This document shows, piece after piece, positions 10,116 to 23,817 of a DNA stretch of 64,000 nucleotides. A model generated the notes under the pieces. The model was given only the letters and a program-made list of their open reading frames with translations, was not told the DNA's origin and ran no database searches. Every line of letters starts with the position of its first letter. Within the stretch, counting starts at the first letter, position 1. A program made the translations under genes and the position numbers. The DNA comes from Rhizophagus clarus. Its lineage: Eukaryota; Glomeromycota; Glomeromycetes; Glomerales; Glomeraceae. Where the stretch lies: contig BLAL01000080.1 in the NCBI GenBank assembly GCA_015698045.1, positions 843,336 through 907,335 on the forward strand, in the 5' to 3' direction.

Positions 10116-11880
10116 ATCTATTAATTTAAAGATAATTTTTCTAATTTTATAATTTTTAAACATTAAGAAAGTACTAATTCAAAAAAAAAAGATGCAATTT
10201 TAAATTACTACACATTGTTGTTAATATATGAGACTATTCTTCTCTTGACAAAATTATGAGCTTAAAACTGAAAAATAAACAATTCATGTTCTTGATGGTC
10301 TTAAAAAGTTTTAAAAAATTTTTTCCAATTTCAAAATGTTTAACCTACAAAATAAAACCTAAGTAAATACCGGTTCATTCACTTCAGGTCATAATGTGAA
10401 TACCCAAATGGTATGTAAACAGTGACCATTTGAACTAGTGGCAGAAATGATCGTATATGGTATCCTTCACCACTATCTATGTCCTTCACGGACACCCAAA
10501 TGATATATATAAACAGTGATCATTTGGACAAGCGGTCGTACACCATAACCCAACTACCTTAGGGATAGGCATACACCTCAAGAATGACATATATGATATA
10601 CTTTACCACCATCTATATCCTCCATTATGACCATCAGATCCTTCACAATGCTCAAGGGCTCTTGGCAGACAACTACAATATAATCAAGACGGTGGATTTG
10701 AACCTGATGACTCATACTCAGGTACCACAAATGGTTCCACTTTCGAAGATATAAGCCTTGGGGAGAGTTCTCGTACGATGGGCCCCAGTCATCTATTTAC
10801 AACCCTTTAAAGCCGTTGGTCAGCCCTCATAAACCCCCGCACGTTGCTTTCGCGGTGTGCAGTCGAGATTTATGGCCAGTAAATAATAAGAATAACTTAC
10901 TCTATATCATTTCCTTAACAAATCAACCTACTCCTATCCACTCATAATATTTTCCTATCCGCTTGTCAATCTATTATTTTTTATTTTTTAAAAATAATTT
11001 TTTAAACATTTTAAAAGAAGTATTAAATTAAATAATTCAAAGAAAAAAGATGCAAATACTCGAAGTTCACTCACACTACTTACTGTTAACATACAAGAAT
11101 ATCCTTTAACATTTCACAATGTTTTTTGTTTAAAAAAAACTTTTAAGATCCATATTTCCATAACAAAATTGAAAGTTTTAAACTGAAAAATCGTAGTAAT
11201 AGCAGATCAACAAGATCTTGATGGTCTTGAAGTTAAATTTTTTCAAATTTAACCTACAAATACAAAACCTAAGTAAATACCGGTTCATTCACTTCAGGTC
11301 ATAATGTGAATACCCAAATGGTATGTAAACAGTGACCATTTGAACAAGTGGCAGAAGTGATCATATATGGTATCCTTCACCACTATCTATGTCCTTCACG
11401 GACACCCAAATGATATATATAAACAGTGATCATTTGGACAAGCGGTCGTACACCATAACCCAACTACCTTAGGGATAGGCATACACCTCAAGAATGACAT
11501 ATGATATACTTTATCACCATCTATATCCTCCATTATGACCATCAGATCCTTCACAATGCACAAGGGCTCTTGGCAGACAACTACTATATAATCAAGACGG
11601 TGGATTTGAACCTGATGACTCATACTCAGGTACCACAAATGGTTCCACTTTCGAAGATATAAGCCTTGGGGAGAGTTCTCGTACGATGGGCCCCAGTCAT
11701 CTATTTACAACTCTTTAAAGCTGTTGGTCAGCCCTCATAAACCCCCGCACGTTGCTTTCGCGGTGTGCAGTCGAGATTTATGGTCAGTAAATAATAAGAA
11801 GAACTTACTCTGTAACATTTTTTCAACAAATCAATCTTTTCCTATCCACTCGTAATATTTTTCCTATCCGCTTCGTACCA
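10116..11880. repeat. Tandem duplication of a ~0.85-kb non-coding unit
   Basis: Two copies lie head to tail, about 10116-10968 and 10969-11880. Their 3' halves (10362-10955 and 11264-11870) are nearly identical for more than 500 bp, including CTTAGGGATAGGCATACACC and GTTCTCGTACGATGGGCCCC. The 5' halves are more diverged. Each copy also holds an internal direct repeat: ACCCAAATGGTATGTAAACA and, about 100 bp later, ACCCAAATGATATATATAAA. The shared half is much more GC-rich than the surroundings. On the minus strand each copy carries GGTTCAAATCC, which matches a pol III B box, but I find no tRNA fold. Minus-strand frames (for example 11396-11638) are not conserved well enough to call a gene. Confidence 0.85.
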
Positions 11881-11912
11881 CCACTAATATATTTTTCCTA
11901 TCCTATCCGTTA

Positions 11913-12110
11913 AATGAATAAAAAAAAGAATAAGTTAAACAAAAAAAAAATAAGTTAAACGAAAAAAAAAGAATAAGTCAAACGAAAAAAAGAATAAGTT
12001 AAACGAAAAAAAAAATAAGTTAAGCGAAAAAAAGACGAAAAAAAAGAATAAGTTAAACGAAAAAAAGAATAAGTTACGAATTTAAACAAAAAAAAAAAAA
12101 GAAATAAGAA
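11913..12110. repeat. Minisatellite, unit ~20 bp (AAAAAGAATAAGTTAAACGA)
   Basis: About eight imperfect copies of AAAAAGAATAAGTTAAACGA follow one another, with A-run length changes between copies. It begins at the end of the second copy of the 0.85-kb unit. Non-coding. Confidence 0.8.
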
Positions 12111-12467
12111 ATAACAAAAGTATTGGTTTATATATCATATTATTATATCATATGAGTCAACATTACATACATTTTGACGTATATATACTCAAAATCTCAT
12201 CAAGATACAGTATGAGTCATACTAACGCGAATCGTTAAAGTATGGTTTTTTTTATATGTCGCGTCAATTTTTAATGTAAAAACTAGGAGAATAATCTTTT
12301 ACATGTATTTTATTTATTTATTTATTTATTTCAGATGTTAGTTGTTACATTTGGTATCTTTTACATGTATCCAGTTTCTCGCGTAAATCATATGATTATA
12401 TAGTCACATGATTGTGATTACTAAAATTAATATTTGACATTTTTCCTGAAAAATTAAAGAATTTTAT

Positions 12468-12755
12468 TTGAAACCCATTATAAAGAAAACTTTTTTTTTT
12501 AAAAAAAAGGCGAATATTCCATTAATCACTAAGTCAGACATCCAACATCGCAAATGTATCCATAAAATGGTCTCGAATACGTCCCATGAAGCACCTCTTA
12601 CACGCAAGGACGGTAAGAAGGAAGTAGGACCACAGAAGTCCACCAGACCTTCATCAAAACGAAAGGTCATAATAGCCGGGGGGAAAGAACTCTTCGAAAA
12701 AGGACAAGAAATCCAGGAAGAAGCGTTCGGTGCAGCAGCTGGATCAGTTTTTTGA
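12468..12755 (+). CDS. Possible small basic protein or C-terminal exon
   Basis: The plus-strand frame ends at a stop at 12753-12755. Its last 80 residues are hydrophilic and basic (SNTSHEAPLTRKDGKKEVGP, QKSTRPSSKRKVIIAGGKEL) and finish QEIQEEAFGAAAGSVF. GC content is higher than in the flanks, which supports coding. The N-terminal part (KKTFFFKKK) comes from a T/A run and is probably not translated, so the true start is uncertain. It may be the last exon of a gene with lost 5' parts. The opposite-strand frame is its shadow. No family recognised. Confidence 0.3.
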   Translation: MKPIIKKTFFFKKKANIPLITKSDIQHRKCIHKMVSNTSHEAPLTRKDGKKEVGPQKSTRPSSKRKVIIAGGKELFEKGQEIQEEAFGAAAGSVF

Positions 12756-14028
12756 GCTGTTAAAACTTTTAGTTTAGTTTTCTCGATGTAGGATATCATA
12801 ATCCACCACATTTTATTACTAATTTTAATGACCCCTTTGATAGAATGTTAGTCCCCTTGGAATATTAATAGTTCTTCCTTTTTATTTTCTATTATATTCT
12901 ATTACTAATGTCATTGGAACTATATTGTATTGAAATTCACATAAGTCATATTATAGACCATATATTTTTAAATTTTTTTCCCCCAATTACATGATATCCT
13001 GTCCATCATTTATGAGTACGCTTTTATGAGTAAAGTCTTTTTTTGTTTTTCCATTAGTTTTGAGTTTTAATATCTGGCGATTTTCTTGCGTTTTTGAACT
13101 TCTATGTTTGTTGGTTATGTCTTGTTTTTTCTCCCAGTCTATTAACTTTTTACATCTATCGGCCCAGATATATTTTTTAACTAATTGCTGAAAGCGTATT
13201 ATGAATTTTCGTATTAAAATTTTAACGGTATTAATTGTTTGATCCTGGCGGATCCATGTACAGCTTATTAATTAACTTATTATTTCCTCATAAATACTTG
13301 CTCGTTCTTTTTGATCTTTCGTGCATTGTACTTATCATAATATTTTTTGGGTGTAGTTTATGTTTTTGTTCATTGTTAATGTACTATGCCATTTAGGAGC
13401 TATTTTGAACTTACTTCTGAGTTCTGATTCATCATTCACTCCAGATCACATGATCTACTTGGAAGCTCGTCGATGTCATGACTCAGGTTTGGAGCTTTGA
13501 AAAATTGCTTATCTCTACAAGAATATAGTGACAGAAACCATCAATTACTACAAAAAGTCGCGTTTATTTGCGCGACTTCGTCAAAATTTTACATAATGGA
13601 CCTTGGGTCAATCACATAATGACTGTAGATTCTTCCAATTTATTTTCTGTGAACTCTTTAATATACGTTAGTATTTTTCTTTTTAATCCCTTTCGATTTG
13701 TTTGAAGCGAGGTGTAAACCTTTCTTCATCCTCATCATCGAGAAAAGGGCTGGAAGTTTACTTGGTTATGTTGTCATTTTTTTGTTTGTTTAAATTAAAT
13801 TTTCTTTTTTTTCTTTTTTTTTCTAAACATATTCATCATTCACTCGTATACTTAGTACTATTCATAGCAACCTAATCGAGAATAAATAATAAAAGACTAA
13901 AGAATAATAACTTTATTTAAAATATAAGATTGAAAAAGATGATAAATTAGATAACCAAATATAAATATATGTACATATTTAACAAATTAAATTTCATATA
14001 TCTTTCAATATTTTAACTTTCTTAACAA
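12756..14028. other. Intergenic region 3' of the minus-strand channel gene
   Basis: No gene is seen. A 7-bp stem (AGTCGCG / CGCGACT) with an 8-base loop lies at 13556-13577 and is unexplained. The part next to 14029 would hold the 3' untranslated region of the channel gene. Confidence 0.4.
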
Positions 14029-17000
14029 TTATTTTTGTTCTTTAAGATTTTTTATCAATTTGTCGATATCATCCTTCACTGTTTCAAACTTTGCAATTTC
14101 AATATTAATATCGATATCATTTTTTTGATCTTCAAAATTTTTTATCAAATTTTCGATATTATTATTTAATTTATTCTTCATTGTTTTAAATTTTTCAATT
14201 TTACTATCAACTTTATAATTCCAAATTGAGAATCTATCATAATCCTTTTCTTCAAAAACGAATTTTGCAAAAGTAGATTTTTTTTCAAAATCCTTATAAA
14301 TTGGTCCATCATCTTTTCTATCCTCATACCATTTTTCAAATGTCTTAGATTTACCAATATAATAAATATATTTTGGTTCTCGCATAGGAGGTATAAATTC
14401 AGGATGATATAATGCTTCATAATCTGCAATTTGATTTGCTCTAAATCTTAATAAAGCTTGTCTACCTTTAGTTTCTGTTCTTTCGTATACACCACTAAAA
14501 AAATCAATGAAATTATATTATATTCCGTAGATTAATATTAGTACGCACAGTAAATAAAATTAATACTATAACACTCTTACCTCATAAAAGTAATCAACAT
14601 ATTTTGTAAAATAGTTACTAGAAAGATACTGGCGATCAAGGTAAATATTTCAACAGCCCAATAATCAAATGCGTCTCTTTGAACAAAATCTCCATTAAGC
14701 CAAAAATACGTAGCTTCCAATGCTGTAAAAAAGTTTGAATATGGATTATCATTGCGATCTGTACGATCAAAATTAGTTTTCATTTCGATATCTTGACCGT
14801 TTACCGTTCCATTAAACGTTGTATCTTTAGTTTTAATGTTCGTATCTTTAAGTAGAACAAACCTATGAATATAAATAAAGTTTTGTTATTATACGATTAA
14901 AGTAAAATACAAATTAATTGGAAAATCATTACATCGTATTTGCAAATGCGAATATTATGATGATATTAAATAAAATAAATGGAAATACGGTTTTGATAAT
15001 TATTACAACATAGTAAATATAAATGGCGATATCTAATTAAATAAAAAATAACAATGATAACAAATGACCGCGTTAGTAATTGTCCATCATGAAATTAAAT
15101 TAATTTATATACTTGGTATTAAGCGGAGATATGAAATCTAAAAGGAAAAACAACATAAAGATAATAATTAAATTATGATTAACCTCAACGCAAAATTGCA
15201 AAACAAAAGACTAACTAACCACTTCAATCCAAAGAAAAAAAATCGCAAAAGAATCCAACGTAATTAATCCAGAATCAAATGTTTCAACACTATTAAAGCC
15301 GTCAGACAAGCGAAAATCTTTAAGCATTATTGATATTACTATTACAGGAAATGTAATTGAAATTATATCAAAAAAGTTATGTATATCACTAATATATTTT
15401 CTCCAGTGATGTTTTAATTGTATAAGTTCAGTAATGAATAAATAAATTGCTAAATAATAAAATACAACGATCAATATTAATAAAAAATATACGCTTGTAA
15501 TAACGATATATTTCAAATATGCCCCACTGATTAATCCGAAACAAAGAACATAGAAAAGGAATCGAAGGAAGAGAAAGAAAAAGAATGCTCCTGCTCTTTT
15601 CCAACGAAAACCTATAATTGCTTCGGTTGCTGGATTATCATAAATATCATCATGGTTCTCATAAAGAATTATTCTGGAAAAAGGGCTCAACTTATTCTTC
15701 TCTTCCCAATTAATTTTGTACTGTCGCGGTATGAATAGGAATAAAAATAGACTATATAGAATTCTTCTCTTTGATTTATCCTGACGTGAAGAACGACGAT
15801 TTACAGTAAATTCAGGAAGTGGAACCACTCGTAATGCTAATGGTTGCTTTTCAACATCTTTACTGACCCAATCTTCATATTGTTGATATAATTTAATCAA
15901 AAAACATTTAAATTTTTCCCACTTCATATGATAATTGTTAATTTCATTAGAATGTAAATTGATCTCAAACGTTTTAAACTTAATTCCCAAATTACGTATT
16001 TCTTGAAATTTTTCTGGAATAATATTTAGTGCTGAAAGGTAATTTTGATTCACAAAACATTCTTTACGAAATAATTTTTTGATATAATCATCTATATAAG
16101 TAAAAATTACATATGAATATCGATTTCTTCTCGAATCATAAAAAGAATTAAACAACGAACCATAATTATATTTAAATAACAGAGGAAGCGCCTTAGAAAC
16201 GGTACTCATCCAACCCGCATAATCTATTGCATGCCTAGAATAATATTCCAAAAGATAAGCAACGATGATGGTATTTCTAATTTCACGACCTAGATTATTA
16301 AAAAAAAAAAAAAAATTAAAACAATCTGTTCTTTGATATGTAATGCTTATAATTAAATTTTACCTTTGCAATGATGGATTGCTAATTCCATAACATTCGT
16401 TATTTCATACTCTTCGGTATCATTAATTATAGTCCTCTTTTTTTTCCAGAATGTATTCCTCGGTATATGTAAATTATTGATATTTTCGTCATTATCATTA
16501 TTTCCAAATAATATAAATTTTATCAAATGATCACAATCACCGAGAATCAAATTTTTCATAACATTGCGTCGAATATCTAACAATCTAAAATCATCAGGTT
16601 TGTATTTAATAAATCTCCATATTATATGATTAATATATGCAACCATTTCCTCACACTTTGATAAAAAAAACAAAAGAAGGAAACAAATATTAATTCCGTT
16701 CTCTTTACAAAATAAATTGAATTCGATAAATATATTATAAACACTTACAAGATGTTCTTTATGGTAATTTACAAAAAATTCCGCACGTTTGTTGATAAAT
16801 TCCAAAGCTTTGCACGCATATCTGACTGCATCAACTTCATCAATAATATCACGCCATCTAATTTCTTTTTCCTTTACCACTGTTTTCTTTTTTACATTCC
16901 CTTCATTAATTCCAATTTCTTCTTCACTCCACTTAACTTTCAAGTAAAAATCTTCGAATCTATCATTCGTAACATAATATTTAAATTCTGCAACCTCTAA

Positions 17001-19142
17001 TTTTTTTTCATTTTCTTGATCTACCGGAATACCATTTGTCCATATATATTCAAGAAATGGTTCTCCTTTGTTAGGAAGTTCGTCTTTGCTTTTATTTTTA
17101 TCGTCAGAACTGATTTGATGCCAAACTTGGATAGTAGATCTACCAACTATAAGTTGTAAAGTTTTTATCTCTGATTCATCTACATTTTTATAAAGACCAT
17201 AAGAAGTTCTTTTAGATTTACATAACACCCATGGTTCTTTGTCGGTAACTATTGGTTCAAAATCTATATTTTGATCATGATAATATATAATATGACTTTC
17301 GTCTGCTGATTTTTCATTTGGCTCTTTACTACTATATGTTTTATTTTGACTCACAGTAGTATTCTTTAGCTTTTTCTTTTCAACATTTTCAAGGACCGAT
17401 GAAACTTCCCCTTTGTCATCAATTTGTAAAATATTTCCTGAAGTTCTGACTAAACGAGTACTAAGATTATCTTTGTTAAGAAAACCATCCAATTCCTTAA
17501 TTTGTTCAATATCTCCAAAATTATTGTACATGTTCCAGATTATAATTTTCAGTTTTTCCCTTTCGCTATCTTTGCTAGTACCTATCACAAGTAGTTTTTT
17601 ATCTTCTTCAATGAATTCTAATAAGTAAATTTTTTCAATACCATCAAATTTCTTTGAGATTGCTTCCAAACCATTTTCCATAAAATATAACCTTTAAGAA
17701 AATGAACGTAATAAATTTGGTTAATTTAATATTTTCATACGAAATTAATATATGAACCGTAAATTACTCACTTGACAGATTGAATCCCTCGTGTAAAGCA
17801 GAGTAATTGTCCGTTCTTACTGATTGAGAAATTGTTTCTATTATATTTTCTTATGAGCTTATCTTGACTATTTTCGACCCTTTTTGTAATAGTTTCTATT
17901 TTCATTTTCGCTAGATTGTAGACTAAAAAGATTAAAAAAAATAAAAATAAAAAATAACCCATTTATTATGTTAATGTAATAACAAATTAAAAAAAATTTT
18001 AAAATTTAATTACTACCTTCAAGTAATTGCAAATTATCTTTGTAATGTTCAACCAGAAAATATTTATCATAAATACAAGAGAGAAGTGTGTTCATGCAAT
18101 CGGGTACTACTTCTGTATCTAATTCTCGTCTGATACATTGAGGATAATCAAATGTTTTATATAATTTAAAATTATCTTTACAATGAAAACTATGTATACC
18201 ATCAAAGTTCAATATTAAGAATCTTCTTAAAATAAAACTCCTGTTGTTATTTTCGGAACTAGCGTTTTCTACAGTTTCGTCGTTTTTGGGCACTTCTATA
18301 AATTTACATATTCCTGAAATTTTATAAATACGATAAAAATCATTCTTATTTTTTCCATTATGAACATTTGTTTGTAGTTCAACGCGATAAATGGCAGTTC
18401 TACTCTTCTTTGTTTTTTCTATATCCTTGTAAGATAAGGTACTAGTTGTTTCCTTTTTTTTCATGTCCTCATCATTTATATTAGATAAGGCAATATAAAT
18501 AAAATATTTGTTGTTATTCTCGCTGCATACATTAGATATATCGATAGACCATCTATCACTCAATTTGATTTCTTCGTTTCCGTTATTATTTGAAGAATTG
18601 TTGTCGCCATACTCATCAATATCAATTTTTTCTTCCTGGTTGTTGCTTTCATTAAAAAATTTACAAGTAGTAAAATCATTGTTTATTTCAAAAACGGTTT
18701 CATTAAATTTATAGGGTTCGTTATGATCATCGTTCTTACGTGGACGAAGATCAGTGTTCTTCGATATTTTAATTCGAAGGTTTGCTAATTTAAAGAAAGG
18801 ATTAATATTAAAAATTGTTTATTTTGCAATAACGAATATTGAAGTAATAAATTTACCTGTATCAAATGTAGCAACAAATTTTCCATCTTGACAAATTGCG
18901 ATGATATGACAATCATTATTTCCATTAGTACCGCTATCAGAGCTTAATGCGTTTATACTCGATCTTCTTTCGCTTTTAATCAATTTTGCACTTCTATATT
19001 TATTGAACGCTTCAGAGTAAGTGTCATCAACACTTTTAGCTTCACGTTTAACATATATGGCATCTTGTTCAAGATCTATCGAATTCCTAATTCCAGGATT
19101 ATTTTTAGCATCTTGTTCAGTATCTTTTTCATAATCAGACAT
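14029..19142 (-). CDS. Propeller / ion-transport (TRP-like) protein, copy A, 11 exons
   Basis: Exons on the minus strand: 19142-18857, 18784-18017, 17922-17772, 17691-16749, 16655-16364, 16289-16161, 16091-15220, 15137-15113, 15032-14933, 14862-14581, 14494-14029. All junctions are GT...AG, phases match and the sum is 1438 codons with no internal stop. The N-terminal half has WD/propeller-like strands (CQDGKFVATFD, FSISKNGQLLCFTRG, TLQLIVGRSTIQVWHQ). The C-terminal half has six predicted membrane helices starting near residue 1026 (FFFFLFLRFLFYVLCFGLIS) and a pore-like loop (NPYSNFFTALEATYFWLNGD) before the last helix (LIASIFLVTILQNMLITFM). This matches ion-transport domain proteins such as TRP channels, so a membrane cation channel is likely. 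The tail has only two coiled-coil repeats. Introns 4 (93 nt) and 6 (69 nt) are open and multiples of three, so a frame survives if they are retained. Paralogue of the gene at 23858. I recall this architecture as expanded in Rhizophagus. Confidence 0.85.
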
Positions 19143-19186
19143 TTTTCTTTTTTTTTATAATTCGTGAATATAAAGTGAAAAAAATT

Positions 19187-19215
19187 GGAGAGGGAACGTC
19201 CTTATATATATACAT
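19187..19215 (-). promoter_or_regulatory. TATA-containing core promoter of channel copy A
   Basis: On the minus strand TATATATAAG (about 19202-19212) is followed directly by GGACGTTCCCTC (19190-19201), about 45-60 bases before the ATG. The same order (AAATATATAA then GGACATCTCCTC) precedes copy B, and both leaders continue TTTATATTCA.GAATTATAAA up to the ATG. Conservation between two diverged paralogues suggests a shared core promoter. Confidence 0.5.
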
Positions 19216-22200
19216 ATTTTTTTTTCAAATGTTCTAATGTTGTAGTTGACATATTAGGTATTAAACCACGTGGTGGTCCCTTCCAAGATGAAATCTGTTT
19301 AATTAGGAAAGTAATTACATGTTCCCTTTTATGAACTCATTAAATAATGTTACAATTATTTTGAATGAATTTATATACAGTATATCTAAATCACCACTCC
19401 AATTAGTAAATAATATGTGAATTTAAGCTTTACGCTATTACGCTAAAAATTATATCATAATTTATTAGCTTGAAATAAAATAGCTTTCTAATTGAAAAGT
19501 AAAGGTTGAGTTAAAATATATTATTATTATTATTACTTATTATGAAATTTTTTTTTGTGAAATTTTTTTTTAGTTTATAACACGTAAGTTCAAGTGTAAT
19601 CGTAAACTTGTTTTTAATAGATTATGTCGGTTCATTCAATTCATTCTGTAGACTATAATTGGTTTAGCCTATGTAACATAAAGTTCGTGAGATGTATTGT
19701 CTCGTATAGTGATCGGCTAACAATATGAAAGTATCAGAAAAGCTTTTACGCCAAAAATCATAACGTAAAATAAAATATTTGGTTTCATAATTGAATAGTA
19801 AAGGTAAAATTAATATTAGTTCATTTATTAATTTACTTTCATCATCATCATTATTTTGCGGGATTCGGATATAAAAACTAACAATAAATATGATAAATTA
19901 ATTCATTATTTAGATAGAAAAAGAACGATAATTACACAATAAAAAAAATTCTTTTTTTCGAGGTTTAATTAACCAAAATATAGTAATTATGATCAAGTTA
20001 GCGACCAGTGTGTTACATGATTATCTCCCATAAATCATAATAGAACAGATTATGTGAGTACTATCATGCCTTACATGTATTTGCATAGCTCAGCAAAAAA
20101 ATTCATTATTTGCACAAAAAAATTTATGTACTGTAAATACATAGTAATTTTCTCGAAGAAAATTCATTTTTCGGAGGCTAGGGAATACGTACTTAATTAC
20201 CAAATATAATAATTATAATCAACTTAGCAACCAGTGTAGTACGTTAAAAAAATCTAATAAAATTAATTATTATTAAAAAGGAATTTTTGAAAGGAGAGAG
20301 AGAATTTAAAATGTTTAATTAAGAGTCTATTAAATAGACACAGGTTATATAAGCACTATCGTACCTTAAATGTATTTGCATAAATATATTCGGTGAATTT
20401 ACTGAGATATGCTTGCAAAAAATTTATTGTTTTAGACAGAAAAATTCATGTAATTAGCTTGAAGAAAAGGATGCCGAGAAGCCATCTAACTTTAATTATT
20501 GTCTTAATTTGATGATCACACTAACCATGAAATTCAATATATAAATATATGGCAGGCTTAAGCATAAGCTTTTAAGCTTCAGCTTCATTGGATCCACAGT
20601 CATGGATGGTAAGTTAATAAAAAGTGATTAATTAATTAAAACGATGTAGTAAATGATGAAGCAATGAAAATCATACGTAATACATATTAATAAAATGGTA
20701 AAAATGATAGACAACTTTTAATGTTCAATTTAGAAAATCCTTTTTAAAAAAAAAAAAAATAAAATAAATAAATAAATAAAAACAACGAAAACCTATAGTG
20801 AAAAGAAACTATTGAGAAATATTATATTTCTTTTTTTTTAAAAAATTAATCGAAATTTTATTATACAATATATTGGTACTTATTTCATTTATTAAAATTT
20901 TTTCTACAATAATAATTCTCATGTAATTCTAGTAATTTTTTTACCATCAAAGACTAAAAGTGGAGCCCTAAACATTGATTTTTTTGAAGGTGGTAAAAAA
21001 AATGCTATTAACCGATTTTTGAATAGGATATCGATCACAGGAGTGACAGGACCGAACATTATCACAAATCAATGAAGGGTCTTGTGATCGATCCACATCC
21101 AATCATTCTAACGCTTTTGATCATGCATTAATAATATCATAAGCTTTATATATTTTATTTTTTATTCTATCTTTAATCCACTTCATAACCTTTGTATATA
21201 AAAATTTTCATTTACATTTTATTTTTTTTTACTGCATAATTCTAACCAGTTCTTCGGAAATAAATCATGCTTCTTTCAGATTGGCACATATTGGGAGGAC
21301 TATCGGGCATCCTATTAACTGAAATTTATGAAATTTGTTATACTGTACATTTATTTTATAATTATTGTTACACTATTGTAATTCGTCAAATTCTGTTTTC
21401 TATTGTTACATATAAGCATTATTATCTTAAAAACTATAAAATAAAAGAAATAAATTTCGAAGCTGAAACCTGTAAGAAGAAATGAAAAAATGTTAGACGA
21501 AATTAGGTATCTTTTTATAGATTTTGGCTTTATGTTTTTTATTAAAAGAAATATTAACTGATACTTCTAAAAATGAATGAAACATTAACATAACATTCTA
21601 AAAGATATTTTTAAAAAAATTTGAAGCGATATTACCTTCGAAATTGCGTTCAATTTTAAAACCTGACGTTTAACCCTCAAATCTAAAAAATAAAAAAATA
21701 AAAATAAGCAAAATTTAGTAAACGTTTCGTTTAAAGAAACAAAAAAATTCCAAAGTAAATTATTACCTTGAAATTATACCCGAATTCAAGTAAGCGTTCG
21801 TTAAAGAAACCAAAAAAAAAAAAATATAAAAAAAATTTTTTTCTTTAAAGGTTTCAACCTTCAACCTTATTTGAAAACTTACAAACTTTCGAAACCAAAG
21901 TTGGGAATAGTTTCTTATAGAAAATAAACCGAAAGTTAATTTTTTTTAGGGTTCCAGAATTAAAGTTTTCGAAACCAATTAATCATTACAAAAAAAAAAA
22001 GAAAAAAGTTTTTAAAGGAGACTACAAAAAAAAAAAAATCTCATTTCACAATAACTTCGAAATTTCAATAAAAGAAAAAAAAATAAACTTTGCCATTAAA
22101 AAATGCCTTTCGAATCTTAATTATTATTTTTAAACTATATATTTATTCGATGAAGTCTAAATTCGGCTAGTGGAAAATACAATCACGTAATCCCCATTTT

Positions 22201-23791
22201 AAGATTAGTGCTTATCAGGTGATCTTATAAAAATCTGGGGTTCCGTAAGTTAATATAAATAATAATCTATTACATGATCAGTTTCTAATTCAAACTCAAT
22301 AATCCGAAATTCCTTTGCTTGATGAAAATATCGGTCTATGAAAGCCTGCATGATCTTATTTGGCTGAACGATAACTTTATTTATTCATTTATTTTTAGAA
22401 CAAGAGCATTCTTTCATCTATATTTGAATGTTAATACTTGAATACATAGTTATCAATAGCCATGTGACCAAAATAGTTTGCTCAGGGCGCAATGTAGTAA
22501 ATGTGAAAGATGTGCGTCAATGAGTAAATAAAGGCGAGAATTATAAGATGTGAAAAAAAATGTATATATATATATACAAAACGGAAAAAAAAGAACGGTT
22601 GGATACTAAAGGGATAAGTAACACTCAACGTGGCCATACTTTCGCGAAAATGTTGAATCGATCGACAAATTCGGACCTGATGAAGGCAGGGAATAAAGTC
22701 TGTCGGTCAGTTCAAATGTGATTATTTTTATTGTCTCTTTTAGAATTAATTAATGTTCTGGATTAGTAGGTCAATAAAGATGCATGAGAAATCCAATTTT
22801 CTAATCTGGTCCAAATTCTAAATCTGAAACTTTTTTTTTTAAGATAATGATGGTTGCTAAGTTGATTGTGTTGACTACTATATTTCGGTTAATTAAATAT
22901 GCATGCTCGTTAAAAAGAAATGTGTATAAAATCTGTACGAAGTCATGTGCACAGTGTGCCACATATTTGCGCACAAAAATTTTGATGCGCACTAATATTT
23001 TATATGTGTACAATATACAATATATACACATTCCATAAGTTAAAGATGAATAATTCATAAAGAAGATATACATTGAATATTAAAATTAAATTGTTTTGGT
23101 CCATAATTTTTCTAGAATTAGCATTAGAGAATGGTAAAAATTGTATATAACTTTGTATTATTTGTGCACAAAAATGTGCAAAACTAAATCAATATGCACA
23201 TCTGGCGTAACTACAGTAACATAAAAAGAGTATATAGTAAGTATGTAGGCTTCGTTCTAGACCTTTCCTTATTTAGTGTGATATCTAACACCAAACTCAT
23301 ATTCAAACATGCATAATTTTTTTGTTTCTGTGCGTGCGCGTGTTTCAAGATATTAATTCTACATTTATTATTATTCAGTAAGGAAGCCAAATCTTCTTAT
23401 TTTACGTTAATAGATTATGATATGATTTTAAGGTAAAACTTTTCTGATACTTATTATATATTATCACGCCAATCATATTCCCTTTTATGAACTCATTAAA
23501 CGAATGTACTGACAAAGTTATAATTACACTACATGTTGTAATACCAAATTTGTTTCAAAAATACTTAATTTTAGATAACATAAGCTTATATTATTATTAT
23601 ACTGTACTAATTTAGAATAATGATCAATATCTATGAAATTCATTTAACTCACAGTAAATGAGTTCGTAAAAAGGTTTACTTGATTAAAACAGGTTTACAG
23701 TTGCACTTGAAAGGGATCATATGTTTTAATACCTAATATGTAATTACAATAAAAAAAATTTTTTTTCTCTTTCGGGAAGAAAAAAATACGT
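19216..23791. other. 4.6-kb divergent intergenic region between the channel paralogues
   Basis: No gene is called. The flanks are partly mirror images: GTATCAGAAAAGCTTTTACG near 19732 matches, in reverse complement, AAACTTTTCTGATAC near 23436-23450, and TTAGGTATTAAA (about 19255) matches TTTAATACCTAA (about 23725). A block TTCCCTTTTATGAACTCATT occurs in the same orientation at about 19322 and 23480. The centre (20.6-22.2 kb) is A/T runs, a 15-bp TA repeat at 22563-22577 and short ambiguous frames. Regulatory elements for both genes are expected here but cannot be defined. Confidence 0.5.
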
Positions 23792-23817
23792 AAATATATA
23801 AGGACATCTCCTCATCG
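23792..23817 (+). promoter_or_regulatory. TATA-containing core promoter of channel copy B
   Basis: AAATATATAA (23792-23801) is followed by GGACATCTCCTC (23802-23813), 45-65 bases upstream of the ATG at 23858. The motif pair is shared with the minus-strand paralogue. Confidence 0.5.

Noticed and set aside
10680-10740. tRNA gene on the minus strand at the GGTTCAAATCC motif (also at 11580-11640)
   Set aside because: Only the B-box-like motif is present. No acceptor, D or anticodon arms can be paired around it.
11396-11638. 80-codon Cys/Val-rich minus-strand frame
   Set aside because: It lies in a duplicated non-coding unit and is not kept open in the first copy.
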